Shown here piece after piece: positions 1 to 19,730 of a stretch of 64,000 bases of DNA. The stretch is from NCBI RefSeq assembly GCF_035594125.1, contig NC_087181.1, positions 6,868,840-6,932,839 of the forward strand. Direction: 5' to 3'. The notes beneath the pieces were generated by a model that saw nothing but the letters and a program-made list of their open reading frames with translations, made no database searches and was not told the origin of the DNA. A program made the position numbers and the translations under genes. Source of the DNA: Scylla paramamosain (taxonomy: Eukaryota > Arthropoda > Malacostraca > Decapoda > Portunidae). Every line of letters starts with the position of its first letter. Position 1 is the first letter of the stretch.

Positions 1-2534
1 GCTCAAAAAAAAAAAACACTCACAATAAGTCTTTATTGTAATATTATGTTTCTTTATAAGTGTGTTTTACATGTGTTTTAGCTGTATGGTACGTATGGAG
101 CTCAAAAACACTGAAAAAAGAGGATTTTTGTAATATTTTGTTTTCTCCTATAGGGAGCTTTCTATGATTTATTTTGAAGCATTTTAATTCATAGCAACCT
201 CATAAGCTCTCAAAAAAAAAAATGGAAATCTCATTTTTTTATTCCATATAGGGTGCTTTGAATATATTTTGACGTTTACATACCTAACAATGTGAAATAC
301 ACTCAAAATCCAGATTTTTTGCTTATGTTGTTAATGCTTCTCCATTATATAAAATGTTATACATGCGTTTTAACATTTTCGTACCTAAGAAGCTCAAAAA
401 CACTAATAAATATACGTCTCTGGTAATGTCTTTCCGTGTCCTTATACAGGGTGCTTTGTATGCATTTTGGCGTTTTTATGCGTAACAAACTCAGAAAAAA
501 ACTCAAAATACATTTTTTATCACTCTATTTTGTTTCTCCACAAAGGATGTTTTGATTCGTTAGTAGGTCAAAAACTCTAAAATGACATGTTTTTTTTTTT
601 TTTTTTTTGTAAAGTTACTTTGGTACCTTATAGAAGTTGCTTTCCATGTTTTTTTTTTTTTTTTTTTTTATCTTTTTGATACTTAACAAGCTCATAAACA
701 ATTAAAAGACACGTTTCTGGTGATCTCGTTTCTTTTCCCCATATAGGTTGCTATGCATGCTTTTTGGCGTTTTCGTACTTAACAATGTGAGATAAAATCA
801 AAAGACACGTTTTTGGTAATATTATTCTTTTCTCCATATAGAGTGCTATTCATGCGTTTTAACGTTTTGGTACCGAAGCTCAAAAACACTCATAATACAT
901 GTTTCTCGCAATGTTTCTTACTTTTCCCCATATAGAGTACTTTGCATGCATTTTGGCGATTTTGTAAGTAACAAGCTCAAAAACACACAAAATACTTGTT
1001 TTTGTTAATATCATTCTACAACTCTCTAAAGGATTTTTTTTTTTGCAACCCTTTCAGCGTTTTCGTAAGTAAAAACCTGAAAAACACTCAAAAGACACGT
1101 TTTTGGGAATGTTTTTTCTGCATAGAGTAGTATTGACGGATTTCGCGTTTTCTTACTATAAAATCTTAAAAAAACACTCATATTATAGTTTCCCGTAACG
1201 TCTTTTTGATTACCCATATAGTGTAATTTGTATGCATTTTTGCGTTTTTCTATGTAACAGGATCGAAAAACTCAAAATATTTGTTTTTGGTAATGTTATT
1301 CTGTTTTTCTAGCGTTTTGCTACGTAAGTTGAAAGCAACAAAAGACAGGTTTTTGTTAACGTTTTCCATTCCCATATAGAGTGATTTTCATTGTTTTTAA
1401 CATTTTAATTCCTAACACACTCAGAAAGACTAAAAAGACACGTATCTGGTAATGTCGTTTGGTTTCTTCATATAGGAAGCTTTGCCCGCATTTTGGCATT
1501 CTTCTACCTAACAATGTAAAAAAACACTCAAAACACACGTTTTTCGTAATGTTATTTTGTTTCTCATGTATAGTGCTATTGAGGATTTTTCGCATTTTGG
1601 TACCTAAGAATCTCAAAAAAAAAATCATAATACACATTAATTGTAATGTCTTTTTCTTCTCCCATGTAAGGTATTTTGCATGCATTTTGCGTGTTTCTAC
1701 ACAACAAGCTCAAAAACACCAAAAATATGTATTTTTGTTAATGTCGTTTTGTTTCCAAATTGGAGGGCTTTGCATGCACTTTGGCGTTTTGGAACCTAAC
1801 AATGTACCTAAATGTACTTTTTTTTTTTAATATTGTTTTGTTTCTCGATATAGGATGCTATTCATGCGTTTTACCATTTTTGGTACCTAAAAAGCTAAAA
1901 AAAAAATTTCATAATACCCCTTTCCAGTAATGTCTTTTCGTTTCCCCATATAGAAAATGCATAATTTGTATTCATTTTGTCATTTTTCTAGGTAAGGTGC
2001 TGAAAAACTCAAAGCACACGTTTTTCGTAAAGTTATACTGTTTCTTCATAAAGAGTCTTTTTGCAAATGTTTGAGCGTTTTGTTACGCAAAAAGCTGAAA
2101 ACACTGAAAAGAGACGTTTTAAATAACTTTTTTTTCTATATATAGATAGGGCTTTCATGCTTTTTTTTTTTTTCGTTTTGGTGCCTAGCACGCTTATAAA
2201 CATTCAAAAGACACGTTTCTGGAAATCTCATTTCCTTTCTTCATATGTGATGCTTTGCATGTATTCTGGCGTTTTGGTAACTAACAACCTAGAGCTAAAA
2301 AAAAAAAATCATAATACACGTTTTTTGTAATGTGTTTTCATTTCCCAATATTGGGTACTTTGCATGCATTTTGGCGTTTTTGTAGGTAAAAGCTCAAAAA
2401 CACTCTTTTCTTCGTAATATAATTGTGTTTCTTAATAAAAGGTGTTTTGCATGCGTTTTAGTGCTTTGGTATGAACGTAGCTTTAAAACACTGAAAAGAG
2501 ATGATTTTGGTAATGTTGTGTTTTACTTTCCTAA
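1..2534 (+). repeat. Satellite array, forward orientation
   Basis: About 27 diverged copies of a ~90-95 bp monomer. Landmarks recur on the plus strand: GCATGCATTTTGGCG, then GTACCTAACAAG or GTACGTAAGAAG, then CTCAAAAACACTC, then ACGTTTTTGGTAATGTT. Copies differ by many substitutions and by poly(T) runs at a fixed point before the AGCGTTTTGGTGCC block, so this is an old, not freshly homogenised, array. No gene, RNA or regulatory site is supported here; open frames up to about 120 codons are translations of repeated AT-rich monomers. Confidence 0.9.
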
Positions 2535-2640
2535 TTTTTTTTTTTTTTTATGTAGGAAGGACACTGGCCAAGGGCAACAAAAATCTAATAAAAAAAATGC
2601 CCACTGAAATGCCAGTCCTATAAAAGGGTCAAAGCAGTGG

Positions 2641-5118
2641 TCAAAAATTGGTGGATAAGTGTCTTGAAACCTCCCTCTTGAAGGAATTCAAGTCATAGGA
2701 AGGTGGAAATACAGAAGCAGGCAGGGAGTTCCAGAGTTTACCAGGGATGAATGATTGAGAATACTGGTTAACTCTTGCATTAGAGAGGTGGACAGAATAG
2801 GGGTGAGAGAAAGAAGAAAGTCTTGTACAGCGACGCCGCGGAAAAAGGGGAGGCATGCAGTTAGCAAGATCAAAAGAGCAGTTAGCATGAAAATACCGGT
2901 AGAAGACAGCTAGATATGTAACATTGCGGCGGTGAGAGAGAGGCTGAAGACAGTCAGTTAGAGGAGAGGAGTTGATGAGACGAAAAGCTTTTGATTCCAC
3001 CCTGTCTAGAAGAGCAGTATGAGTGGAACTCCCCCAGACATGTGAAGCATAATCCTTACATGAAAGGATACGGCCCTTGTACAGAGTTAGCAGCTGGGGG
3101 GGTGAGAAAAACTGGCGGAGACGTCTCAGAACACCTAACTTCATAGAAGCTGTTTTAGCTAGAGATGAGATGTGAAGTTTCCAGTTCAGATTATAAGTAA
3201 AGGACAGACCGAGGATGTTCAGTGTAGAAGAGGGGGACAGTTGAGTGTCATTGAAGAAGAGGGGATAGTTGTCTGGAAGGTTGTGTCGAGTTGATAGATG
3301 GAGGAATTGAGTTTTTGAGGCATTGAACAATACCAAGTTTGCTCTGCCCCAATCAGAAATTTGAGAAAGATCAGAAGTCAGGCGTTCTGTGGCTTCCCTG
3401 CGTGATATATTTACCTCCTGAAGGGTTGGACGTCTATGAAAAGACGTGGAAAAGTGCAGGGTGGTATCATCAGCGTAGGAGTGGATAGGACAAGAAGTTT
3501 GGTTTAAAAGATCATTAATGAATAATAAGAAGAGAGTGGGTGACAGGACAGAACCCTGAGGAACACCACTGTTAATAGATTTAGGAGAAGAACAGTGACC
3601 GTCTACCACAGCAGCAATAGAACGGTCAGAAAGGAAACTTGAGATGAAGTTACAGAGAGAAGGATAGAAACCATAGGAGAGTAGTTTGGAAATCAAAGCT
3701 TTGTGCCAGACTCTATCAAAAGCTTTTGATATGTCCAAGGCAACAGCAAAAGTTTCACCAAAATCTCTAAAAGAGGATGACCAAGACTCAGTAAGAAAAG
3801 CCAGAAGATCACCAGTAGAGCAGCCTTGACGGAACCCATACTGGCGATCAGATAGAAGGTTGTGAAGTGATAGATGTTTAAGAATCTTCCTGTTGAGGAT
3901 AGATTCAAAAACTTTAGATAGGCAGGAAATTAAACCAATGGGACGGTAGTTTGAGGGATTAGAATGGTCAACCTTTTTAGGAACAGGTTGAATGTAGGCA
4001 AACTTCCAGTAAGAAGGAAAAGTAGATGTTGACAGACAGAGCTGAAAGAGTTTGACTAAGCAAGGTGCAAGCACGGAGGCACAGTTTCGGAGAACAACAG
4101 GAGGGACCCCATCAGGTCCATAAGCCTTCCGAGGGTTTAGGCCAGCCAGGGCATGGAAAACTTCATTGCGAAGAATTTTAATAGGTGGCATGAAGTAGTC
4201 AGAGGGTGGAGGAGAGGGAGAAACAAGCCCAGAATCGTCCAAGGTAGAGTTTTTAGCAAAGGTTTGAGCAAAGAGTTCAGCTTTAGAAATAGATGTGATA
4301 GTAGTGGTGCCATCTGGTTGAAGTAGAGGAGGGAAAGAAGAAGAAGCAAAGTTATTGGAGATATTTTTGGCTAGATGCCAGAAATCACGAGGGGAGTTAG
4401 ATCTTGAAACGTTTTGACATTTTCTGTTAATGAAGGAGTTTTTGGCTAGTTGGAGAACAGACTTGGCATGGTTCCGGGCAGAAATATAAAGTGCATGAGA
4501 TTCTGGTGATGGAAGGCTTAAGTACCTTTTGTGGGCCACCTCTCTATCATGTATAGCACGAGAACAAGCTGTGTTAAACGAAGGTTTAGAAGGTTTAGGA
4601 CGAGAAAAAGAGTGAGGAATGTATGCCTCCATGCCAGACACTATCACCTCTGTTATGCGCTCAGCACACAAAGACAGGTCTCTGACACGGAAGCAGTAAT
4701 CATTCCAAGGAAAATCAGCAAAATACCTCCTCAGGTCCCCCCAACTAGCAGAGGCAAAACGCCAGAGGCACCTTCGCTTGGGGGAATCCTGAGGAGGGAG
4801 TGGAGTGATAGGACAAGATAAAGATATGAGATTGTGATCGGAGGAGCCCAATGGAGAAGAAAGGGTGACAGCATAAGCAGAATGATTAGAGGTCAGGAAA
4901 AGGTCAAGAATGTTGGGCGTATCTCCAAGACGGTCAGGAATACGAGTAGGGTGTTGTACCAATTGCTCTAGGTCATGGAGGATAGCAAAGTTGTAGGCTA
5001 GTTCACCAGGATGGTCAGTGAAGGGAGAGGAAAGCCAAAGCTGGTGGTGAACATTGAAGTCTCCATGAATGGAGATCTCTGCAAAAGTCAGAATGTCAAA
5101 AGTCAGAAAGTCAAAAGA
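2641..5118 (-). CDS. Endonuclease (partial)–reverse transcriptase polyprotein of jockey-like element
   Basis: Open frame of 825 codons. No true start is present because the element is 5'-truncated; the Met codon at 4960-4962 is internal. Upstream of it the frame encodes the endonuclease motif GDFNVHH, and the SDHNLI motif lies at residues 41-46 counted from that Met. RT landmarks follow in order: YGPDG (281-285), NYRPIGL (338-344), [10 protein letters not shown] (374-383), DISKAFD with the first catalytic Asp (410-416), [10 protein letters not shown] (466-475) and YADD with the catalytic Asp pair (496-499). The C-terminal region after the RT has no RNase H or zinc knuckle that I can see. In life such a protein nicks target DNA and copies its own RNA into the nick (target-primed reverse transcription). 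The frame is intact through the RT but cut off upstream by a slippage insertion (5087-5125), so this copy is not expected to be autonomous. Confidence 0.85.
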   Translation of the reverse strand, partial: SFDFLTFDILTFAEISIHGDFNVHHQLWLSSPFTDHPGELAYNFAILHDLEQLVQHPTRIPDRLGDTPNILDLFLTSNHSAYAVTLSSPLGSSDHNLISLSCPITPLPPQDSPKRRCLWRFASASWGDLRRYFADFPWNDYCFRVRDLSLCAERITEVIVSGMEAYIPHSFSRPKPSKPSFNTACSRAIHDREVAHKRYLSLPSPESHALYISARNHAKSVLQLAKNSFINRKCQNVSRSNSPRDFWHLAKNISNNFASSSFPPLLQPDGTTTITSISKAELFAQTFAKNSTLDDSGLVSPSPPPSDYFMPPIKILRNEVFHALAGLNPRKAYGPDGVPPVVLRNCASVLAPCLVKLFQLCLSTSTFPSYWKFAYIQPVPKKVDHSNPSNYRPIGLISCLSKVFESILNRKILKHLSLHNLLSDRQYGFRQGCSTGDLLAFLTESWSSSFRDFGETFAVALDISKAFDRVWHKALISKLLSYGFYPSLCNFISSFLSDRSIAAVVDGHCSSPKSINSGVPQGSVLSPTLFLLFINDLLNQTSCPIHSYADDTTLHFSTSFHRRPTLQEVNISRREATERLTSDLSQISDWGRANLVLFNASKTQFLHLSTRHNLPDNYPLFFNDTQLSPSSTLNILGLSFTYNLNWKLHISSLAKTASMKLGVLRRLRQFFSPPQLLTLYKGRILSCKDYASHVWGSSTHTALLDRVESKAFRLINSSPLTDCLQPLSHRRNVTYLAVFYRYFHANCSFDLANCMPPLFPRRRCTRLSSFSHPYSVHLSNARVNQYSQSFIPGKLWNSLPASVFPPSYDLNSFKREVSRHLSTNF

Positions 5119-5125
5119 TCAGAAT
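5087..5125 (-). repeat. Short tandem slippage (~15-bp unit) in the endonuclease coding region
   Basis: GTCAGAATGTCAAAA is followed by GTCAGAAAGTCAAAA and then a partial GATCAGAATG. Minus-strand sequence upstream (5126-5211) still encodes an endonuclease-like stretch ending in VEHIL, but in another frame. The main frame meets TGA at 5119-5121. The expansion therefore shifted the frame and broke the endonuclease. Confidence 0.75.
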
Positions 5126-5211
5126 GTGCTCCACTTTGGAAGTTAAGTAGTCAAAGAATTTCTTATAGTCAGAGGAGTTAGGAGAGAGGTACACAGCACA
5201 GATAAATTTAG

Positions 5212-13437
<8,226 letters not shown>

Positions 13438-14266
13438 CTGCACTTTTCCACGTCTTTTCATAGACGTCCAACCCTTCAGGAGGAAAACATATCACGCAGG
13501 GAAGCCACAGAATGCTTGACTTCTGATCTTTCTAAAATTTCTGATTGGGGCAGAGCAAACTTGGTATTGTTCAATGCCTCAAAAACTCAATTCCTCCATC
13601 TATCAACTCGACACAACCTTCCAGACAACTATCCCCCTCTTCTTCAATGACACTCAACTGTCCCCCTCTTCTACACTGAACATCCTCGGTCTGTCCTTTA
13701 CTTATAATCTGAACTGGAAACTTCACATCTCATCTCTAGCTAAAACATCTTCTATGAAGTTAGATGTTCTGAAACGTCTCCGCCAGCTTTTCTCCCCCCC
13801 CCAGCTGCTAACTCTGTACAAGGGCCTTATCCGTCCATGTATGGAGTATGCTTCACATGTCTGGGGGGGCTCCACTCATACTGCTCTTCTAGACAGGGTG
13901 GAATCAAAAAGCTTTTTTTTCGTCTCATCAACTCCTCTCCTCTAACTGACTGTCTTCAGCCTCTCTCTCACCACCGCAATGTTGCATAGCTAGCTGTCTT
14001 CTACCGCTATTTTCATGCTAACTGCTCTTCCGATCTTGCTAACTGCATGCCTCCCCTCCTTCCGCGGCCTCGCTGCACAAGACTTTCTTCTTTCTCTCAC
14101 CCCTATTCTGTCCACCTCTCTAACGCAAGAGTTAACCAGTATTCCCAATCAGTCATCCCTTTCTCTGGTAAACTCTGGAACTCCCTGCCTGCTTTTGTAT
14201 TTCCACCTACCTATGACTTGAATTCCTTCAAGAAGGAGGTTTCAAGACACTTATTCATCAATTTTT
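13438..14266 (+). pseudogene. RT C-terminal fragment, frameshifted (left arm)
   Basis: Encodes the C-terminal part of the RT protein described at 2641-5118, from [14 protein letters not shown] onward, in pieces. The first piece ends after a C-run one base longer than in copy 1 (near 13632). The second covers [12 protein letters not shown] to YASHVWGGS and fails near 13912, where a T-run is expanded. The third resumes as [18 protein letters not shown] and ends at TGA 14264-14266. The same breaks occur in the right-arm copy, so the decay preceded the duplication. It keeps residues (GLIRPCMEYASHVWG) that copy 1 has lost. Confidence 0.85.
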
Positions 14267-14374
14267 GACCACTGCTTTGACCCTTTTATGGGACTGGCAT
14301 TTCAGTGGGCATTTTTTTTTATTAGATTCTTGTTGCCCTTGGCCAGTGTCTTTCCTACATAAAAAAGAAAAAAA
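13438..14374 (+). mobile_element. Heavily 5'-truncated jockey-like retrotransposon, copy 2
   Basis: Plus-strand copy of the family at 2535-5211, starting just after the YADD region of the RT and running to the same 3' end (GGCCAGTGTC…CCTACAT plus an A-rich tail at 14361-14374). Satellite before it is forward and satellite after it is reverse, so it sits exactly on an orientation switch. The same insertion with the same junctions is at 41396-42338, so it predates the palindrome. No target-site duplication is visible. Confidence 0.92.
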
Positions 14375-15117
14375 TACTAAAACTCATGTAAAACACCAAT
14401 TATGCCAAAAAAAAAAACGTGTATATTGAGTGTTTTTTTCAGATTTTTAGGTATTAAAATGCGAAAATGGATGCAAAACACCGTCTATGGGGTAACAGAA
14501 CGACATTACCAGAAAAAAAATTTTATAATATACGTTTTGGTAATGTTGTGTTTCTCGATATTGACTGCTGTTCATGTATTTTAGGATTTTGGTAAAAAAA
14601 AGAAGCTAAAAAAAAAAAACATTAATAATACACTTTTCTGCTAATATCTTTTCGTTTCCCAAAGTTGGGTAAGGTTTTGTTCTCCCATATGGAGTGTTTT
14701 CCATACTTTCTAGCGCTTTGATTACTAATATACTGAAAAACACCCAAATGACAAGTTTGTGGTAATGTTGTTCCGTTATCCCAAACAGGGTGGTTTGCCT
14801 GCATTTTTTTGGTTTTGCCATATAACAAGATGAAAACATTTAAAACACACGTTTTTAGTAATGTCATTCTGTTTCTTCATATATGATTTATATGCGTTTT
14901 GCCGATTTGGTATCTAACATGGGGATAAACACTCATAATACACATTTTTAATAATGTTGTTCCGTTTCTCAATGCAGACTGGTATTCACAAGTTTTAGCC
15001 TTTTGGTACATAAGAAGCTGAAAAAAGCTCATAATACACGTTTTCGTTAATATCCTTTAATTTCCAAATATCATGTGATTTGCATAGATTTTTGCATCTT
15101 GGTACCTAACAAGCTCA
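14375..15117. repeat. Satellite with two close orientation switches
   Basis: 14375-14515 is reverse-oriented satellite and 14516-15117 is forward-oriented. The reverse block containing ATTAAAATGCGAAAATGGAT and then CGTCTATGGGGTAAC (about 14452-14513) recurs nearly unchanged just past the next switch (15129-15195). The forward piece is thus flanked by a direct repeat of reverse-oriented satellite. No gene is seen. Confidence 0.75.
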
Positions 15118-16742
15118 ATGTATTAAAGATATTAAAATGCGAAAATGGATGTAAAACACCGTCTATCGGGTAACGGAACGACATTACCAGAAACTTGTCA
15201 TTTGGGTGTTTTTTTTTTTAGCTTCTTACGTACCAAAATGCTAAAACGCGTCCACTGTATATTGAGATACATAACAATATTGCCAAAAACGTGGATTTTA
15301 AGTGTTTTGAGCTTCTTAGGGACCAAAACACCAAAATGGTAAAGGTACTTTTTTTTTTTCTTTTTACTTGTTAGGTACCAAAATCCCAAAGTAAATGCAA
15401 GACACCTTCTATGGGAAAAGAATACAACATTACCATAAAAGTTTTTTTTTTCGGGGGGTTGCCTTCAAAGGTATTAAATCGCCAAACTGCATGCAAAGTA
15501 CCCTATATCGGAAGAAAACAACTTTATTAAAAAAGTCAATTTTGAATGTTTTGTTTTTAGCTCCTTACGTAACAAAACGCTAAAACGCATGGAAAATAAC
15601 CTTTATGGAGAAAAAAAACATTGCCAAAAACATGCATTTTTAGAGTTTCTAAGCTCCTTAGGTAACAAAACACCAATAAGCATGCAAAACACCCTCAATC
15701 GGGTAACGGAATGACTTTAACAGAAACGTGTCATTTGGGAGTTTTGAGCATATTAGATTAAATCCTTGGAGAACAATGCATTTGGGAAAAGAAAAGAACA
15801 TTATTAAAAATGTGTCTTTTGAAACTTTTTTGAGTTTCTTACGTACCAAACGTGCTAAAACGCATGAATAACACCATTTATGATGAGACAGAATAGCATT
15901 ACCAAAAACGGGTGTATTGAAAGTTTTGAGCCTGTTAGGTACGAGAACGCCAAAATACATGCAATACATACTGAGAAACGAAACGATATTACATAAATAT
16001 GTATTATAAGTGTTTTTGAACTTCATAGGTAAGAAAATGCTAAAATACGTGAATAGCACAATATATGGAAAAACAGAACAATATCACCAATAACGTGTAT
16101 TATGAATATTTTTGAGTTTGTAAGGTACCAAAACGGTAAAGTTCATGCAAAGCACCCTATATGAAGAACAACATTACCAAAAATGTGTATTAACAATAAT
16201 TTTGAGCTTGTTAGGTATCAAAATGCTAAAGTGCATGCAGAGCATCCTGTATGGGAAAAGCAAACATTACAAAAAAAATTGTGTTTTGAGTATCTCTCAG
16301 CTTCTTACTTACCAAAACACTGAAACGCATACAAAACACTCTTCATACAGAAACAGAAAAACATTAGCAAAAAAGTGTACTTTGAGATTTTTTAGAGCAT
16401 GCTAGGTAACAAAACACCAAAATGCATGAAAATCACCGGACATTGGGAAACAAAACGATATTAACAGAAACTTCTATTATGAGTGTTTTTTCAGCTTTTT
16501 ATGTACCAACACGCTTAAACACGTGAATAGCACTCTATATAGAGAAATAGAACATTATCAAAACTTTTATTATGAGTGTTTTTCCTCATATTAGGTACCA
16601 AAATGCAAAAATGCATACAAAGCACCCTATATGAAGAAACAAAGCAACATTACCAAAAATGTGTATTGAGTATTTTTGAGGTTGTTAGGTACCAAAACGC
16701 TAAAGGGCATTATTATAAAAGTGTCTTTTAAGTGTCTTTTGA
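15118..16742 (-). repeat. Satellite array, reverse orientation
   Basis: Monomers now read on the minus strand (on the plus strand CTTGTTAGGTACCAAAACGCC, then ATGCATGCAAAGCACCC). About 17 monomers, with no gene or other feature. Confidence 0.85.
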
Positions 16743-16831
16743 GGTATTTTGCACGCGTTTTAACTTTTTGGTACGTAAGAGGCTCAAAAAGCCTCTTACG
16801 TACCAAAAAGTTAAAACGCGTGCAAAATACC
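16743..16831. repeat. Perfect 41-bp-stem hairpin made of two opposed satellite pieces (left arm)
   Basis: 16743-16783 (GGTATTTTGCACGCG…AAGAGGC) is the exact reverse complement of 16791-16831. The loop is TCAAAAA at 16784-16790. The stem is a piece of satellite monomer (GTTTTAACTTTTTGGTACGTAAGAGGC), so this is a tiny head-to-head inversion inside a reverse-oriented array. It could form a strong cruciform or RNA hairpin. I see no sign that it is a functional RNA or terminator. Confidence 0.95.
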
Positions 16832-19730
16832 CTGTATGAGGAAAAAGAATTACATTACTAAAAACGGAAGTTTTGAAAGTTTTGAGCTTGTTAGGTAACA
16901 CAACGCCAAAATGCATGCAAATTAACTGATATTGGGAAGCGAAACGATATTAACACAAAAGTGTTTTATGATTGTTTTACAGCTTATGTAGCAAAACGCT
17001 AGAACGCTAGAAGCTTTATTCAGCTTCTTATGTGCCAAAAGGCTAAAACTTGTGAATATCAGTCTATATGGGGAAACCGAATAACAATACCAAAAACGTT
17101 TATTATGAGTTTTCCCCCATATTGCGTACCAAAACGACGAAATACATGCAAAGAACTCTATGAAAAAAAAAAAAAGATTATCAAATACGTGTATCATGAA
17201 TGTTTTTGATCTTGTTAGGTACCACAAATTCCAAAGTGCATGCAAAGCACCCGATATGGGAAAAGAAGAGAACATTGCCAAAAACGTGTCTTATCAGTGC
17301 TTTTTTTTTTTTTTCCTTTTTAGCTTCTTACGTACCAAAACGCTAAAACGCATGGAAAACACCCTTTATGGAGAATCAGAACAACATGACCAAAAACATG
17401 TGTTTCGAGTTGTTTCTTGCTTGGTATTTACCAAAACTCCAAAATGCTTGCAAAACACCCTATTTGGGGTAACGAAAGGACTTTACCGGAAACGTGTCAT
17501 TTGGGTGTTTTTGAGCGTATTAGGCAACAAAACGTAGAATAGTATATAAAACACTATTTGGGAAAAAGAAAACATTAAAATAAACGTGACTTTTGAGTAT
17601 TTTTCAGCTTCTTACGAGTACGTACCAAAACAATAAAACGCGGGCAAAATATCCTTAATGGGGAAACTTTACCCATAACATAATTGAGTGCTCACGAGTG
17701 CGTTAGGCACCAAAATCGAAAAAAAAAAAACATGGAAAACACCCTATATGAGAAAACAAAATAACTACAAAAAATACGCATCATTTCACTGTTTTTGTTC
17801 TACTTACGAACAAAAACGCTAAAACACATGTAAAACTTCCTCTAAGGAGAAAATTATAACATTACCAAAAACAAATATTCATAGTGTTTTTTTTTTTTTG
17901 AGCTTCTTACGAATAGAAACGCCAAAACGCATGGAAAGTACTGTGTAAGGGAAAAGAAAGAACATTATGGGAATCGTATATAATGAGTGTTTTGATCTCC
18001 TTGGGTTTGAAAACGCTAAAACGTATAAATAGAACTTTACATGGTGAAATAGAACAATATTACGATAAACGTGTATTTTGAGAGTTTTTTACATTGTTAG
18101 ATACAAAAGCCAAAATGCATCCATAGCACTCTGTATGGGGAAAGGAAACGAAATTTTTAAAAACCTGTCTTTTGAGTATTTTATGAAAGTGCTAGGCACC
18201 AAAACGATAAAAAAAAAAAAACATGGAAAGCCTAATATATGGGAAAACAAAACAATACCAAAAACGTGATTTTCAGGTTTTTTGAGCTAAGTACGTATTA
18301 AAACAATGAATCGCATGGAAAAAAAAAATCCCTGTATAGGCAAAGAGAATAACTTTACCCAGAATGTATGTTTTGTGTGTTTTTGAGCTTAATTCGTAGA
18401 AAAATGCAAAAATGCATGCAAAGTACTCTATATCTGGAAAGGAAAAGACTACCTGAAACGTGACAGCTTTTGAGCTTCTCAGGCAACAAACTTTTAAGCG
18501 TAAGAATTGCACTCTATATCGAGAAACAGAACAATATTACCAAACACGTGTATTTTTATTTATTTATCTTTTTTATACATTATTAGGTACGAAAAAGCCA
18601 AAATAGGATGTTACCAGAAACGTGTCTTTTCAGTGTTTTTAGTGTATTATACACTAAAACGCTAGAAAAAAAAATAGAATTCACTCTAAAAGGGAATACA
18701 AAACAACATTAAGAAATACGTGTCTTTTAAGGATTTATGAAAATTCTACACCTAAAAGCTAACCTAATCTAAAAAGTAATTTGAGTGGTTTTGAGCTTTT
18801 TATGTAGAAAAACGTAAAACTCAGTGCAAAGTACCCTATATGGTGAAACAAAAAAAAAAAACATTATAAGAGTCATGTATTATAAGTGTTTTTGAGCTTC
18901 TTACGTATAAAAATGCGTAAAACGCGCTTAATGTCACTCTATATGGAGAAACAGAATAGCATTATCAAATACAAGTATTCTGAATATTTTTCAGCTTGTT
19001 ACATACAGAAACGCAACAGTGGATGCAAATTATCCAATTTCGGAAAATGAAAAGACATTATAAGAAACGTGTATTATGAATGTTTTTTTTTTCTTTAGGA
19101 ACCAAAACTCTTAAATACATGAATAATAATCTAAATGATAAAACAGAACAACAATGCCAAAACTGTTTTTAATATATTCACATTTTTATGTGATATTAAG
19201 CCAAAATCCATGCAAAGAACCATATATGGGGAAATGAAAAGGCATTTCCAGTAACGTGTCTTTTTAGAGTCTATGAGTGTGTTAGGCATTAAAACGCTAA
19301 AAATAATGAAAATCATTCTATATGGGAAAAGGAAACATTACAAAAAAAAAAAAAAACGTGTCTTGAGTATTTTGAGCTACTTAAACACTAAAATGCATGG
19401 AACACCAAAACACTAAAAAAAAAAAAAAAAAAAAAAACCAAGCCACCAAAACACTAAAATGCATGGAAAACACATTTTATGGAGAACGAGAAAAACAGTA
19501 CCAAAATCAAGTAAACACCCAATATTCAAACTACATTACGAGAAACGTGTATTACGAATATTTTAAGCTTCTTGATTATGAGAACACTAAAACATATCAA
19601 TAACATTCTATATGAAGAAACAGAACAACGTAACTTAAAACGTCTATTTTGAGTTTTTTTTACATTGTTAGGTACCAAAACGCAAAAATGCTTGTAATGC
19701 TTCCTATATAGGAAAACAATACAGTAGTAT
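16832..19730 (-). repeat. Satellite array, reverse orientation
   Basis: About 31 reverse-oriented monomers with the usual CGTACCAAAACGCTAAAACG and ATGGAAAACACCC landmarks. Long poly(A) interruptions occur (19418-19437 and others). The block ends abruptly near 19730, where forward satellite starts (GATCCAAAGCACTCATAATAC). No gene is supported. Confidence 0.85.

Larger units (their letters stand above)
2535..5211 (-). mobile_element. 5'-truncated jockey-like non-LTR retrotransposon, copy 1
   Basis: The element reads on the minus strand and begins inside its endonuclease domain near 5211. It continues through a full reverse-transcriptase frame, a short 3' UTR and an A-rich tail (poly(T) at 2535-2549 on the plus strand). 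The 3' UTR ends in CCTTGGCCAGTGTCCTTCC followed by TACAT and the A tail, the same end as in the copies at 13438, 41396 and 63701. Satellite monomer sequence continues on both sides (CCTAA before, TATAAGGTGC after), so it inserted inside a monomer. No convincing target-site duplication is visible. ORF1 and the start of the endonuclease are absent. Assignment to jockey or a related clade is by overall look of endonuclease plus RT without RNase H, not by phylogeny. Confidence 0.9.

Noticed and set aside
1459..1830. 123-codon open frame and many similar 60-140 codon frames across the array
   Set aside because: They are translations of satellite monomers: rich in K, N, F, Y and Q, repeating the same peptide pattern in many places and on both strands, with no domain. 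Mirrored pairs arise from the palindrome, not from conserved genes.
4960..4962. Met codon as the start of a 773-residue protein
   Set aside because: The same frame continues upstream with endonuclease sequence (GDFNVHH), so this Met is internal and the true start was lost by 5' truncation.
2535..5211. Target-site duplication around jockey-like copy 1
   Set aside because: Only two or three bases could match at the satellite junctions, which is not distinguishable from chance in AT-rich sequence.
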